64,000 bases of DNA. It comes from Luteitalea pratensis (lineage in GTDB: Bacteria > Acidobacteriota > Vicinamibacteria > Vicinamibacterales > Vicinamibacteraceae). Below are positions 1 through 9,002 of the stretch, one piece after another. A program made the translations under genes and the position numbers. The notes beneath the pieces are model-generated. The model was not told where the DNA came from. It was given only the letters and a program-made list of their open reading frames with translations, and ran no database searches. Position 1 is the stretch's first letter, and every line of letters starts with the position of its first letter. The DNA is taken from the NCBI RefSeq assembly GCF_001618865.1, contig NZ_CP015136.1:2515001-2579000 (forward strand), written 5' to 3'.

Positions 1-905
1 AGCCCGCTCTTCGGGAATTCGGCCTTGCCGCTGACTTCGACCGGCCCCGTGAACTCCGTGCCCATGCCCCAGTGCGCCGTGTCGATGTGGTGCGCGCCCC
101 AGCCGGTGATCATGCCGGCGCCGAACTGTTCACAGCGCAGCCATCCTGGCCGGTCGTAACCGACCTGCGGGTGGACGCGCTTCTCGGTGTAGTACACGCG
201 TGGCGTCGAGCCGAGCCACATGTCGTAGTTGAAATGCGGCGGCACCGGCATCTCGGGCTCGTCCTGACCGGCGGGATCCCCGGGCAAGCCGACCTGGACG
301 GTCTTCAACTGGCCGACGCGCCCGTTGCGGACGAGTTCACAGGCGCGAAGGAACTGCGGCTGCGAACGCTGCTGGCTGCCGATCTGGAAGATGACGCCAG
401 TGCGATGCACGGCATCACTGAGGGCACGGCCCTCGGCGATTGTCAGCGAGGCTGGCTTCTGCAGGTAGATGTCCTTGCCGGCACGCGCCGCGGCCATCGC
501 GATCGCCGCATGCCAGTGGTCGGGGGTGCTGATGACGACGGCGTCGATGTCGCGATTGGCGAGCAGTTCGCGGTAGTCGGCGTAGCCGGTTACGCCGTCG
601 TACGGCTTGCCGCTGCTCTTCGCGTACTGGCCGTTGATCAGGGTCTTCGCATCGTCGACGCGCCGGGCGTCGAGGTCGCAGACGGCCATGATCCGGGCCT
701 GCGAGAACTTCCAGAGCCCGGGCATGTCGTGGCCGCGAGAGATGCGGCCGACGCCGATCGCGCCGATGGTGATCTGGTTGCTCGGCGCCTGCGCACCCAG
801 GACCGTGGCAGGCACGATGCTGGGGAAGCCGGTGACCGCGGTCGAAACCACCGCCGCGGTTTTCAGGAACTGGCGCCTGGAGCTTGCACGTTGTGTGTTG
901 GTCAT
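1..905 (-). CDS. Gfo/Idh/MocA family oxidoreductase, Tat-exported (C-terminus outside window)
   Basis: The reading frame runs open from an ATG at 903-905 to the window edge, so only the first ~301 residues are visible. The N-terminus carries a twin-arginine signal (SRRQFLKTAAVV) and then a Rossmann NAD(P)-binding start (ITIGAIGVGRISRGHD). Further on are the family's STPDHWHA stretch and the QKPASL motif, corresponding to the EKP motif, and then the substrate domain. Members oxidise or rearrange sugars and cyclitols, and in Acidobacteriota exported copies are common. It lies 127 bp downstream of a second Gfo/Idh/MocA gene and a DUF1080 gene on the same strand, so a sugar-modifying operon is likely. 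Substrate unknown. No strong Shine-Dalgarno was seen. Confidence 0.88.
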   Translation of the reverse strand, partial: MTNTQRASSRRQFLKTAAVVSTAVTGFPSIVPATVLGAQAPSNQITIGAIGVGRISRGHDMPGLWKFSQARIMAVCDLDARRVDDAKTLINGQYAKSSGKPYDGVTGYADYRELLANRDIDAVVISTPDHWHAAIAMAAARAGKDIYLQKPASLTIAEGRALSDAVHRTGVIFQIGSQQRSQPQFLRACELVRNGRVGQLKTVQVGLPGDPAGQDEPEMPVPPHFNYDMWLGSTPRVYYTEKRVHPQVGYDRPGWLRCEQFGAGMITGWGAHHIDTAHWGMGTEFTGPVEVSGKAEFPKSG

Positions 906-1032
906 CGGTGTGAGTTGTGCGATGTCGCCGGACAGTGGCAAGCGTTCTCGACATTTCCGCATTGCCGCATTCCAGCATTGCCGCCCACGGGCGCCCGGCG
1001 GGCGTCCCGTGAGGTTCGTTGGGCTCTGGCGG

Positions 1033-2265
1033 CTAGGTCTTCATGACCGGCGGCTGCGCCTTGTGCTGCGCCTCGAGCACGAGTTGCATGGCGAGGAAAC
1101 AGTGTGCCTGCGTCATCGCCGTCGCGGTGCGATCGAGGATGTCGCTGACCACCTGCCGCCCATACGTCAGCTCCACCTTGCTGGTGTCGACGTACTTGGT
1201 TTCCTTCTGATCCGACAGGAACAGGTGACTGCCGCCGGGACGTCCGACGATGTCGACGTTCTTGCGGATCTCGATGAACCCGTCGGTGCCGAGAATCGTG
1301 AGGCGGCCGTCGCCCCAGGTCGGCAGGCCGTCTGGCGTGAACCAGTCCACGCGGACGTAGCCGGTGCCACCGTCGCCCCGCAGCATCATGTCGCCGAAGT
1401 CCTGGAACTTCGGGTACTGCGGCGTGTGGACGTTGCCGGCCTGCGAAGCGACGACCTCCGCCTTCGTGGAGCCGGTGAAGAACAGGAACTGGTCGGCCTG
1501 GTGGGAGGCGATGTCGGTCAGGATGCCGCCATAGGTGGCGACATCGAAGAACCACTCGGGCCGTGCCTTGTAGCCGGCGCGATGCGGGCCGAGGCCGATC
1601 GTCTGCAACACCTTGCCGATGGCCCCGGCCTTCACGAGTTCCCCCGCCTTGACCGTGGCGCGATTCTCGAACCGCTCGCTGTAGACGATCGAGTAGATGC
1701 GCTTCGTCTCGGCCTGCACCTTGCGGACCTCGGCCAACTGCGCGAGCGAAGTGATACCGGGTTTGTCGGCGATGAAGTCCTTGCCGGCCCGCATCACGCG
1801 GATGCCGAGCGGCGCCCGCTCCGCCGGAATGGCGGCACTCAACACCACCTTGACCGCGGCGTCGTCGAGGACCTCGGCTTCGGAGCGGGCGACCTTCACG
1901 GTCGGATACTTCTCCTGGAACTGCTTCAGGAGTGCGGGTTCCTTGGCGTAGACCCAGGCGAGTTCGCCGCCGCCACGCATGATGGCGTCGGTCATGCCGG
2001 TGATGTGCCCGTGGTTGAGGCCGATCACGCCGAACTTGAGACGCGGCGGCCCCTCCCACTTCGGCTGCGTGACCTGTGCCTCGACCGTCGCCGCGCCGGA
2101 CATCTGTTGTGCGCCTGCGTGGAGCGGTGCCAGCGACATCGCCGCCACCGAACCGGACACACCCCTGACGAAGGCACGGCGATCAACAGATCCGGCCGCG
2201 CCGCGCGGAGTGGCTTCACCGTCATGACTCTCGAGCACGACTCTCTCCCTGGATGCCTTGCGCAT
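1033..2265 (-). CDS. Gfo/Idh/MocA family oxidoreductase, Tat-exported
   Basis: This is a 410-residue protein with a Tat-like leader (VDRRAFVRGVSGSVAAMS), a Rossmann nucleotide-binding start (LKFGVIGLNHGHI), a DKPG motif replacing the usual EKP, and a C-terminal Gfo/Idh/MocA alpha/beta domain. The ATG at 2265 lies 8 bp after the stop of the DUF1080 gene, which suggests translational coupling. An in-frame GTG at 2238 is preceded by AGGGAGA at good spacing and may be the true start, which would give 401 residues. A dehydrogenase acting on a glycoside or its keto-derivative fits the DUF1080 neighbour, but the substrate is not predictable from sequence. Confidence 0.88.
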   Translation of the reverse strand: MRKASRERVVLESHDGEATPRGAAGSVDRRAFVRGVSGSVAAMSLAPLHAGAQQMSGAATVEAQVTQPKWEGPPRLKFGVIGLNHGHITGMTDAIMRGGGELAWVYAKEPALLKQFQEKYPTVKVARSEAEVLDDAAVKVVLSAAIPAERAPLGIRVMRAGKDFIADKPGITSLAQLAEVRKVQAETKRIYSIVYSERFENRATVKAGELVKAGAIGKVLQTIGLGPHRAGYKARPEWFFDVATYGGILTDIASHQADQFLFFTGSTKAEVVASQAGNVHTPQYPKFQDFGDMMLRGDGGTGYVRVDWFTPDGLPTWGDGRLTILGTDGFIEIRKNVDIVGRPGGSHLFLSDQKETKYVDTSKVELTYGRQVVSDILDRTATAMTQAHCFLAMQLVLEAQHKAQPPVMKT

Positions 2266-2273
2266 GCCGCTCG

Positions 2274-2984
2274 CTACTTCTTGATACCGAAACCGGTGAC
2301 CAGGGCGTCCGAGTTGTGGCTCACGCGGATGCCGACGATGCCGTCGGTGGAGGCGAGCTTGCCGGCCCCGGTGACGTCAGCCTTGGTGCCGGTCCAGACG
2401 GCCGTGCCGTTGATGACGCACGAGACCGCGTCGCCCTTGACCGTCCAGCCCACTTCCTGGACCACGGGCGATTTGGGGGTCTCGGCCTTCTTCACCGCCT
2501 CGTGGGCCAGCGGACGGCCGACGACGTCGACGCGCTTGCCGCCGCTGAACATCCGGATGATGTAGTTGCCGTTGCGATAGGCGGCGCAGTACATGGCGTT
2601 TGGCGCGGTTTCGAGATCGGAGCCGCCGATGAACACGCCGAACGGGTGCGGATGGTTGTAGGTCTGTTCGGCTTCGCTGAAGGTAGCACTCACCGCGAAG
2701 TCGCCCTTGGCGACATTGGCCGGGTTCCAATAGAGAGCGGCCGGGCCGGTGGCGAGGCGCAAGCCCTTGCCCTCTTCGGCGAGCTTCGAGTCCTTGACCG
2801 TCAGGCCCTGCTTGTTGCCGGCGTCTTCCTTGCCGGTCCAGCCCTTGGCGGTCACGCCGCCCGTGACCTTGCGGTCGACGTCCGCTTGCGGCGGCGCTGC
2901 TGCCGGTGGTTGCTGCGCCGCTGCCGGCACCGCCGCGAGCAGTACCACACTGAGGCCGACCATGATGACTCTGGCGTTTCGCAC
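2274..2984 (-). CDS. DUF1080 (3-keto-disaccharide hydrolase-like) secreted protein
   Basis: This is a 236-residue protein starting at GTG 2984, chosen because AGGAGCAGGAC lies just upstream; an inner ATG at 2963 is possible. It has a signal peptide (MVGLSVVLLAAVPAAAQ) and then a concanavalin-like jelly-roll characteristic of DUF1080 (blocks FAVSATFSEAEQ, PFGVFIGGSDLE and AVSCVINGTAVW). Some DUF1080 proteins hydrolyse 3-keto-glycosides, working with Gfo/Idh/MocA oxidoreductases that make the keto sugar, and two such genes follow on the same strand. It is probably the first gene of that operon. Function is assigned by family and context. Confidence 0.85.
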   Translation of the reverse strand: MRNARVIMVGLSVVLLAAVPAAAQQPPAAAPPQADVDRKVTGGVTAKGWTGKEDAGNKQGLTVKDSKLAEEGKGLRLATGPAALYWNPANVAKGDFAVSATFSEAEQTYNHPHPFGVFIGGSDLETAPNAMYCAAYRNGNYIIRMFSGGKRVDVVGRPLAHEAVKKAETPKSPVVQEVGWTVKGDAVSCVINGTAVWTGTKADVTGAGKLASTDGIVGIRVSHNSDALVTGFGIKK

Positions 2985-3178
2985 GTCCTGCTCCTGTCCT
3001 GGGCCGCCGAGGGGCGGCGCATATGGTTGTGGGCCGATGGTACGTCTGGGCGCGCCCCGGCCGCAATGCTGACGGGGCGCTGTCAAAGGTAAAAAGGGCG
3101 AAGTCCTTTCTCCTTCGATCTCTTCTCAGCCGTTGGCCTTCGATTCTGTCTTTTTGCCCTTTTCGCCCTTCTTCCTTT

Positions 3179-4006
3179 TTATCTTTCCGTGTCCCACTCG
3201 AGACCTGGACACGGAAACGTCGTGCCGGCGGGGAAGGTCAGGCCGAACTCGGACTCGAGGACCTCGAGGAGCTGCCCTGGCGTGTCGATGCTCGTGACGT
3301 CGGCGCCGCCATCGGGTTGCCGCCTCGTCAGTTCACGGTTGAGCAGCGTCAGGCGGTGACCGCCTGGCCGCGCCCGCGCGGCAACGAGCCGCTGCCGGAA
3401 GGACGAGGTCGGGTACGTGCTCGTGTACCAGTTGGATACCACCCGATCGATCAGCGGCATTTCCTCACGCGCGAATTCGTGCAGGTCTTGCCAGGCCTCG
3501 CCGAGGCGGATCTGATGGAACCAGCGCCCGTCCTCCGCGACGATGCGGCGCTGGTCGTGGGGCGTTTGCTGTGCGGTGTTCGCGACGAGGCGGATCGGGG
3601 TGGCCAGCGAGAACCCGCCGAAGCCGACGTCGGCCATCCATGGCTCGCCGTCGAGATCGACCTGGAGGAACAGGTGCGTGCGCGCCGGCGTGAAGTCGCG
3701 TGGCTGCTGGTAGCGCACCCGCGCGGAGAGGGGGCGCACGCTGAAGCCGATGGCCTGGAGCACGTCGAGCAGCAGTCCGTTCTGCTCGAAGCAGTAGCCG
3801 CCGCGGTGACCGCGCACCAGTTTGTCGACGAGCGCGTCATGCGTCAGTTCGATGGGCCGGCCGAGCAGGACGTCGAGATTCTCGAACGGGATTGCGTCGA
3901 CGTGACCAGCCGAGATGGCCTGCAAGACCCCCAGCGTCGGCGCGGCGGGACCGCCGTAGCCGATGCGGGCAAAGTACAGGTCGAGCCATTCGGTCTGCGT
4001 CGTCAT
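3179..4006 (-). CDS. arylamine N-acetyltransferase
   Basis: This is a 275-residue cytosolic enzyme of the NAT family, which moves an acetyl group from acetyl-CoA to arylamines or hydrazines through a Cys thioester. The Cys-His-Asp triad is visible: Cys72 in RGGYCFEQNG, His111 in THLFLQVDL and Asp126 in MADVGFGG. The length is normal for bacterial NATs (about 270-280). The start at 4006 follows GCAGGAG very closely. It is transcribed divergently from the HAD phosphatase gene, with about 150 bp between them. Some family members act on other substrates (for example in ansamycin closure), but no biosynthetic cluster is nearby. Confidence 0.93.
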   Translation of the reverse strand: MTTQTEWLDLYFARIGYGGPAAPTLGVLQAISAGHVDAIPFENLDVLLGRPIELTHDALVDKLVRGHRGGYCFEQNGLLLDVLQAIGFSVRPLSARVRYQQPRDFTPARTHLFLQVDLDGEPWMADVGFGGFSLATPIRLVANTAQQTPHDQRRIVAEDGRWFHQIRLGEAWQDLHEFAREEMPLIDRVVSNWYTSTYPTSSFRQRLVAARARPGGHRLTLLNRELTRRQPDGGADVTSIDTPGQLLEVLESEFGLTFPAGTTFPCPGLEWDTER

Positions 4007-4157
4007 CTCCTGCACGTACGTACCGCGGGCGACTCGGTTCGAAGCAGGTTGCAACACGTCGTCGCGGCGTTCCGCCTTCGCCAAGGCACGGCGGACAAGT
4101 CGACGTTCGTTGCAGGCTGCCAAGGCGCTCGACGAGTCAGTCCTCGATAATGAGGAT

Positions 4158-4763
4158 ATGACGCCGCGTCCCTCCGTGCTCCTGTTCGACCTCGGCGGCG
4201 TGCTCGTCGACTTCTCCGGTGTCGAGGACCTGCGTCCGCTGCTCCCCGAGGTCCTCGACGACGAGGCGCTGCTGGCGCGGTGGGCGGCTTGCCCACATTC
4301 GCTGGCGTATGGCGCCGGCCAGCTCACCACTGACGAATTCGTGCCGTTGTTCCTGCGCGACTGGCGGATTGCCCTCGAGCCGGCGGTGTTCCGGACGGCG
4401 TGGCAGGGCTGGGTGCGTGGCTGGCTGCCCGGCGCCGCGGCCCTGATCCAGGAACTCCGACCGCAGTATCGGCTGGCGGCGCTCAGCAACTCGAACGCCG
4501 CGCATTGGGAGCAACTGGCCCGACTCGGCATGCTCGACGCCTTCGACCTCGCGCTCGGCTCGCACGAACTCGGCGTGAGAAAGCCGGACCCGGACATCTA
4601 TCGCCAGGCCCTGCGTCGCCTCGCCGTCCCGGCGGCCGAGGTGTCGTTCTTCGACGACAGCGCCGCCAACGTCGACGCGGCCCGTGGCTTGGGCCTGCAG
4701 GCCGTGCAGGTGGATGGCCCAGACGCCGTGCGCCGCCATCTCGAAGCGGCCACGTTGATCTGA
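4158..4763 (+). CDS. HAD-superfamily hydrolase (HAD-IA, YihX-like)
   Basis: This is a 201-residue haloacid dehalogenase-like phosphatase. Motif I is LFDLGGVLVDF with the nucleophile Asp11, motif II is LSNSN, motif III is in RKPDPDIYRQAL, and motif IV is FFDDSAANVDAA. The DLGGV form of motif I is typical of the YihX/epoxide-hydrolase-N-like subgroup, many of which dephosphorylate sugar phosphates. Longer readings upstream lack family similarity, so the ATG at 4158 (GAGGAT upstream) is preferred. It is a single gene divergent from the NAT gene. Confidence 0.9.
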   Translation: MTPRPSVLLFDLGGVLVDFSGVEDLRPLLPEVLDDEALLARWAACPHSLAYGAGQLTTDEFVPLFLRDWRIALEPAVFRTAWQGWVRGWLPGAAALIQELRPQYRLAALSNSNAAHWEQLARLGMLDAFDLALGSHELGVRKPDPDIYRQALRRLAVPAAEVSFFDDSAANVDAARGLGLQAVQVDGPDAVRRHLEAATLI

Positions 4764-4786
4764 GGCGGCCTGTCGTCTGCCCTTGG

Positions 4787-4826
4787 CAGCCTGCGGCCTG
4801 CAGCCTGCGGCCTGCAGCCTGCGGCC
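4787..4826. repeat. heptamer tandem array (cagcctg/cggcctg)
   Basis: Alternating 7-bp units cagcctg and cggcctg are repeated about three times just after the HAD stop codon. It is the first of many 7-bp arrays in this window. Confidence 0.85.
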
Positions 4827-4907
4827 GACGGCTTACCGGAAACGCTGAACGCCGCCACGCCAAACGTCGAGGCGCAGGGCCGCGAGCCGACTCCCGACTC
4901 CCGAGCC

Positions 4908-5414
4908 TCAGGCGAACGTCCCTTCCTTGGGCCCTCGCGCCAGCTTCTCGATTTGCCTGATGGCGCCGAGGTGGTAGGCCAGGTGGGCGATGCTCCCGAC
5001 CATGCCCGCAAGCTCCAGGTCGGTCACGTCACGTGGTGAGCCCAGGGCCTGCAGCCAACGGTGCGCTTCTTCACGCAAGCCGCTTCGGATGTTGTCCCAC
5101 TCGGTCGGGCCGACGTCGGACGTCTTCCAGGCCTCGTCCCATGTCGCATCCGCGAAAGGATCGCCGCCTTCGTTCGCCCATCGATTCATCAGCGACAGCC
5201 CGTAGCGCACGTGTTGCGCATGCGCGGCAATCGTCGCACCGTCGTTGACCGACCGGGACGCGTCGTTGGCCGAGAGCTTCTGCAGCGATTCCAGCAGCCC
5301 CACGTCTCTGGAATTGAGGATGAAGGCACCGGTCGGATCGCTCGCGCCGTCGACGAGCTCGGAGAACAGGCGCGTGAGGACTGCACTCATGTCTGTGGTT
5401 CGCATGGGAGTCAT
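4908..5414 (-). CDS. DinB-like superfamily protein
   Basis: This is a 168-residue four-helix-bundle protein. Histidines spaced as in DinB/YfiT-type metal-binding proteins are seen at AAHAQHVRYG and IAHLAYHLGAIRQ. Members include thiol-dependent S-transferases and many uncharacterised proteins. There are three possible in-frame Met starts (5414, 5405, 5390), none with a good ribosome binding site. It is followed at 5.5 kb by an IS element. Enzymatic role unknown. Confidence 0.75.
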   Translation of the reverse strand: MTPMRTTDMSAVLTRLFSELVDGASDPTGAFILNSRDVGLLESLQKLSANDASRSVNDGATIAAHAQHVRYGLSLMNRWANEGGDPFADATWDEAWKTSDVGPTEWDNIRSGLREEAHRWLQALGSPRDVTDLELAGMVGSIAHLAYHLGAIRQIEKLARGPKEGTFA

Positions 5415-5516
5415 TCGGCGTGATGTGACGTGATCATATCCTCGCTGAATCGCCGAGCCTCAGCGGGACTTGTCGATCGAAGGCTGTCCTGAATTTCAAG
5501 TCCCGGGCGGCCGGAA

Positions 5517-6862
5517 ACATGGGTAACAGATTAGTCCGGGAACATGGGTAACAGTTGGTTGGGGCCTGTGAAGGCGGTGCCGACCGCGGTCTGTGCGGTC
5601 GGGACGGCCTTCACAGGCCGGCGCTCACGGATGCTGCGCGGGCGGCAGCGCCGTGATGGTGCGAGTGCGATCATGAACACGCCCCAGACTGACCGACGCA
5701 AAATGCAGCGTCCAGACCCCATCATCGACCGCTTCGAGGGCGACCGACTCGCCGTCGAGTACTTCGGTCAGAAACAGCGGCGCGCCGCCCCAGGCGATGC
5801 AGCCATTGCTGTCCACGCGGCGTACCTCCCAGTGGCCGGGATACACGAGGGCCGGGACTCGCGCCGGCAGCGCGCGCGGCGAGGGCTGATACACCGTCGC
5901 GGGCGGCTGATTGTCGAGCGCTTCATGGGGGCGGATGCCGTTGTACTCGCGGCAGAACGTTCGGAAGCGCTCCTGTTGCGCGCGCGCGGTCCGCGCGGGC
6001 GGCCGGGTCGTCTCGGCCTTGAGCACGCGGTGGAACTGTTCATGCGACCCATTCTGATCGGGGCGCCCAAGGCCGGTGCGCTCCGGGACAATCCCGAGCC
6101 GCATCCACCAGACATTCAGCCGCGAGAGGCGGCCCAGGCCCGGCCCGGCAAACGGGCTCCCATTGTCACTGCGGATCCGCTCGGGCAGCCCATAGGCCGC
6201 GAACGCGCGCGCGAAGCAACGGCGCGTCTCCGCGGTCGTGCGGCTGAGCAGGGCATCGCAGCGCAGCACATACCGACTGAAACCGTCGCGCAGCGTCAAC
6301 GGATAGCAATAGGCGCGGTCTCCCGTGCGGAATTCGCCCTTGAAGTCGGTCGTCCACGTGACGTTGGGCCCGGTGAGGGGCGCCAGCCTGTGGCTCCCGT
6401 GCGGCACCGGCCGCCGGCGCCGGCGCGGCACGATCAGCCCGTGGCGCTGCAGCAGATCACACACGGTCGATCGACTCGGCCACGCGGCGTCGGGCTGCTG
6501 CCGGCGCCCCAGCGCCAGCAGCTTCTTGGCCCCCCACTGCGGATGACGCCGCCGGACGCGCAACAGGGCCTCCACCAGCGCCGGGGCCGTCGCCGCCGGA
6601 TGCTGATGCGGCCGACGCGAGCGATCCCCCAACGCCGCGGGCCCCGCCGCGTCGTAGCGGGCGACCCATTTGTACGCCGTCTTGCGGCTGATGCCGTACT
6701 GGGCCGCGAGCGCCGTCATGGTGAACCGATCCGCCAGGTACTCACTGATGAACTGCACACGTAGATCCACAGGTGACTTCTCCCGCCACGGCATCGCGTT
6801 CCTCCTGCGACACCATGGCCGAACGTGTTACCCATGTCTCCAGACTGCTTTGTCACCCATGT
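5517..6862. mobile_element. IS481-type insertion sequence with doubled terminal motifs
   Basis: A single transposase gene is bracketed by inverted ends. Each end contains two copies of ACATGGGT(A/G)ACA set exactly 25 bp apart: left at 5517-5528 and 5542-5553; right, inverted, at 6826-6837 and 6851-6862. True ends may extend a few bases outside these motifs because similarity fades there. I could not identify a target duplication with confidence. Transposase and both ends are intact, so the element looks recent or active. Confidence 0.85.
5625..6794 (-). CDS. IS481-family transposase
   Basis: This is a 389-residue DDE transposase. The N-terminal helix-turn-helix (TMTALAAQYGISRKTAYKWVARY) is followed by an HTH_29/38-type linker and an rve integrase core. 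The catalytic acids are in TWTTDFKGEF (Asp), RSDNGSPFAG (Asp) and SHEQFHRVLKAE (Glu). A C-terminal beta-rich segment follows the core. The frame is intact. It occupies nearly the entire interval between the inverted ends. Transposition is inferred from the family. Confidence 0.93.
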   Translation of the reverse strand: MPWREKSPVDLRVQFISEYLADRFTMTALAAQYGISRKTAYKWVARYDAAGPAALGDRSRRPHQHPAATAPALVEALLRVRRRHPQWGAKKLLALGRRQQPDAAWPSRSTVCDLLQRHGLIVPRRRRRPVPHGSHRLAPLTGPNVTWTTDFKGEFRTGDRAYCYPLTLRDGFSRYVLRCDALLSRTTAETRRCFARAFAAYGLPERIRSDNGSPFAGPGLGRLSRLNVWWMRLGIVPERTGLGRPDQNGSHEQFHRVLKAETTRPPARTARAQQERFRTFCREYNGIRPHEALDNQPPATVYQPSPRALPARVPALVYPGHWEVRRVDSNGCIAWGGAPLFLTEVLDGESVALEAVDDGVWTLHFASVSLGRVHDRTRTITALPPAQHP

Positions 6863-7154
6863 CCTCGGACTGAGCCTCCCCGCGCCTCAGGTCTCAGGTC
6901 TCGAGTCTCACGCAATTGCCAAGGCAAATGGCCAAGGCCCCAGGGCCGACCGAGCCCCGAATCCAGAATCCCGAGCTCATCCCGCCCACGCAGCCAACCC
7001 GTTCATGATCGCGACGATGGCACGGTGTTAACATCCGCGCACACAACGACATGCGGTCGGAATGCGGCGATCGATCGGCCGCGCACGTGCGCGAGACGTG
7101 TGACCGGCCTACTCGAGAAGTAGTCCGGCGCTCGCTACGGCAAGGAGGTAGACG
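6863..7154. other. intergenic gap with short heptamer repeats
   Basis: This gap lies between the IS element and the acetamidase gene. It holds a short gtctcag-type heptamer array at 6884-6910 and tcccgag/gaatcc-type repeats near 6955-6980. A strong ribosome binding site (AAGGAGGT at 7142-7149) ends it. No gene was seen. Confidence 0.7.
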
Positions 7155-8213
7155 ATGACCAAATGGATCAATCGACCTTGGTTGGCCGCGATCCGCGGGT
7201 GCCTGGCCCTCTGCATCTGCTTCCTGTCCATCGAGACCCAGGCGTCACCTCAGGCAGCGGAACCGCAGGAAATCGTCGCCGCGACCTACTACAACACGTT
7301 CTCGCGTGCGCATCCGGTGTTGAAGCGAGTCCGTCCAGGCGACACCGTGCGAACCCGGACGCTTGATGCCAGTGGCCGGGACGAGAACGGTGTGCAGCGT
7401 GGGCAGCCCGGCAATCCGCTGACCGGGCCGTTCTACGTGGACGGGGCAGAGCCGGGCGATGCGCTCGTCGTGCGCTTCACGAGCGTGAGGATGAACCGCA
7501 ACTGGGGGTACACGGCATATCGGCTCGGCTTGTTTTCATTGACCCCCGAGTCGATCGAAGGTCTGTACCCTGGCCGCTACAAAGAGGGGCTCCTGATTCC
7601 TGGGCGCGCAAATCTTGTGCCCTGGGATATTGACCTGGAGCGCCAGATGGTCAGGCTCCGAGAGCCCGTGAGCGGAATCGTCACGTTGGAGTTTCCGGCC
7701 AAGCCCATGGTCGGATGTGTCGGTGTCGCGCCTGCGGGAGATTTTGCGCCGACCAGTGGGCCAGCCGGTTCCTATGGAGGAAATCTCGACTACAACGAGA
7801 TTGGAGAAGGCACTGTCGTCATGCTGCCCGTCTACCACCCCGGCGCGTTGCTGTTTGTTGGCGATGGCCATGCACTGCAGGGCGACGGTGAGCCGACTGG
7901 CACTGGCATCGAAACGTCCATGGCCCTCGAGTTCACGGTCGACGTTCGGAAGAAAGCCGGTTTGGCAGGCCCGCGCGCGGCAACAGGCGAGCACATCATC
8001 AGCATCGGCAGTCAGCCCGAGTTCGTCAGTGCCCTCAATCGAGCGCTGCAGATGGCCACCAGCGACATGGTCAACTGGCTGACGACCGAATACAAACTGG
8101 AACCGTGGGCAGCGCATCTGCTCATTGGCTATCAAGGCCGGTACGACGTCGTCACCGCTGCCGGATCGATGGCGCTGAAGATTCCGAAGAAATACCTCCC
8201 GCAACGACGCTGA
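7155..8213 (+). CDS. acetamidase/formamidase family protein, exported
   Basis: This is a 352-residue FmdA/AmdA-family amidohydrolase with a signal peptide (cleavage likely after SIETQA). Family features include the PGDTV stretch, the FYVDGAEPGDAL motif, the metal-site region VGDGHALQGDGE and a conserved GCVGVAP segment. Family members release ammonia from formamide or acetamide; exported versions of unknown substrate are common in Acidobacteriota. The start is fixed by a near-perfect AAGGAGGT 5 bp upstream of the ATG. The downstream locus on the same strand is degenerate. Confidence 0.9.
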   Translation: MTKWINRPWLAAIRGCLALCICFLSIETQASPQAAEPQEIVAATYYNTFSRAHPVLKRVRPGDTVRTRTLDASGRDENGVQRGQPGNPLTGPFYVDGAEPGDALVVRFTSVRMNRNWGYTAYRLGLFSLTPESIEGLYPGRYKEGLLIPGRANLVPWDIDLERQMVRLREPVSGIVTLEFPAKPMVGCVGVAPAGDFAPTSGPAGSYGGNLDYNEIGEGTVVMLPVYHPGALLFVGDGHALQGDGEPTGTGIETSMALEFTVDVRKKAGLAGPRAATGEHIISIGSQPEFVSALNRALQMATSDMVNWLTTEYKLEPWAAHLLIGYQGRYDVVTAAGSMALKIPKKYLPQRR

Positions 8214-8227
8214 CGCCCTGGCCCCCG

Positions 8228-8881
8228 ATGAACATCAATGGCGCCGACCTGAGGAGCCACGCGTGGTGGCGGACGTCCGCAGGACTGCTCCTGATCGCCG
8301 CCCTCCTTTCCAGCCTTGTCGCCTGGTGGCTGATCGCGCTGCCCGTCCTGTCACTCGCCAATGTGCCCAGACACGCGGGTCATTTTGGCCTGCTGTACTT
8401 CCACGCCGTCGGCGGAACCGTCATGCTGTTGCTGGGCGCGCTCAACCTTTGGGCAGTACACGCAAGCATTTAGGCACCACAAGATCGTGGGTCGCACATA
8501 TCGGCTGGGTGGCCTGTTGGGTGTCATGGCCGCGGTCCTGATCATGTTGGTGAAGCGCGCCCATAAGCCAGAGTCGGTCATTTTCACGAACAGCACAGTC
8601 TCCCTTCTGACTCTTTCGTTCGCATGCTTCGCCGCTGCACTGATGGCGTATCGCGCTGTCCGTAACAAGCGATATGACTCTCACATGCTGGTGTACCAGG
8701 TGCCGCTGGCGCGTTACTCGGACACCTATAACGGGCAACCATTGTGGTATGTCGCGCTGGCAAGGCATGCATCCACTTCAAGACGGCAGACGATCTGGCC
8801 CTCGACGTCGTCGCCCAGATCGTGGCCGCGGTCCCGCTGGACCGCTGGGTCAAGATTGCCCAGGACGCGCGTCGTCGTTAG
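8228..8881 (+). pseudogene. DUF2306-type membrane protein, frameshifted, running into a further broken fragment
   Basis: The first 81 residues (ATG 8228, stop at 8473) carry two hydrophobic segments and end in GALNLWAVH. The natural continuation (FRHHKIVGRTYRLGGLLGV, two more hydrophobic stretches) lies in another frame from about 8455. After RNKRYDSHM near 8690 similarity to DUF2306 stops. A last piece ending at TAG 8881 (FKTADDLALDVVAQIV) is back in the first frame and faintly resembles the C-terminus of DUF1801-like proteins. At least two frame changes are needed, so a functional product is unlikely unless these are sequencing errors. Confidence 0.65.
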
Positions 8882-9002
8882 AACGGAAGCGTCCGAACAG
8901 GCCACCGCAGTCGACCGCGGCGTCGAGTGCAGGCAATCCTGGTGGCTGCTCGCATCTCCTGACACGGGCTGGAGTATCGTTACCCTCGCGGGGCGGTGAC
9001 CA

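Noticed and set aside
72-1046. 324-codon forward reading frame
   Set aside because: It lies opposite a Tat-exported oxidoreductase with clear motifs; the forward translation has no family features and reflects high GC content.
607-2565. 652-codon forward reading frame
   Set aside because: It is the antisense of two real genes, with biased Arg/Ala/Gly composition and no recognisable domain.
3093-3178. Terminator between the NAT and DUF1080 genes
   Set aside because: The AAGGGCGAA / TTCGCCCTT repeat is separated by about 60 nt and lies upstream of the DUF1080 start, so it is not a convincing terminator for any gene.
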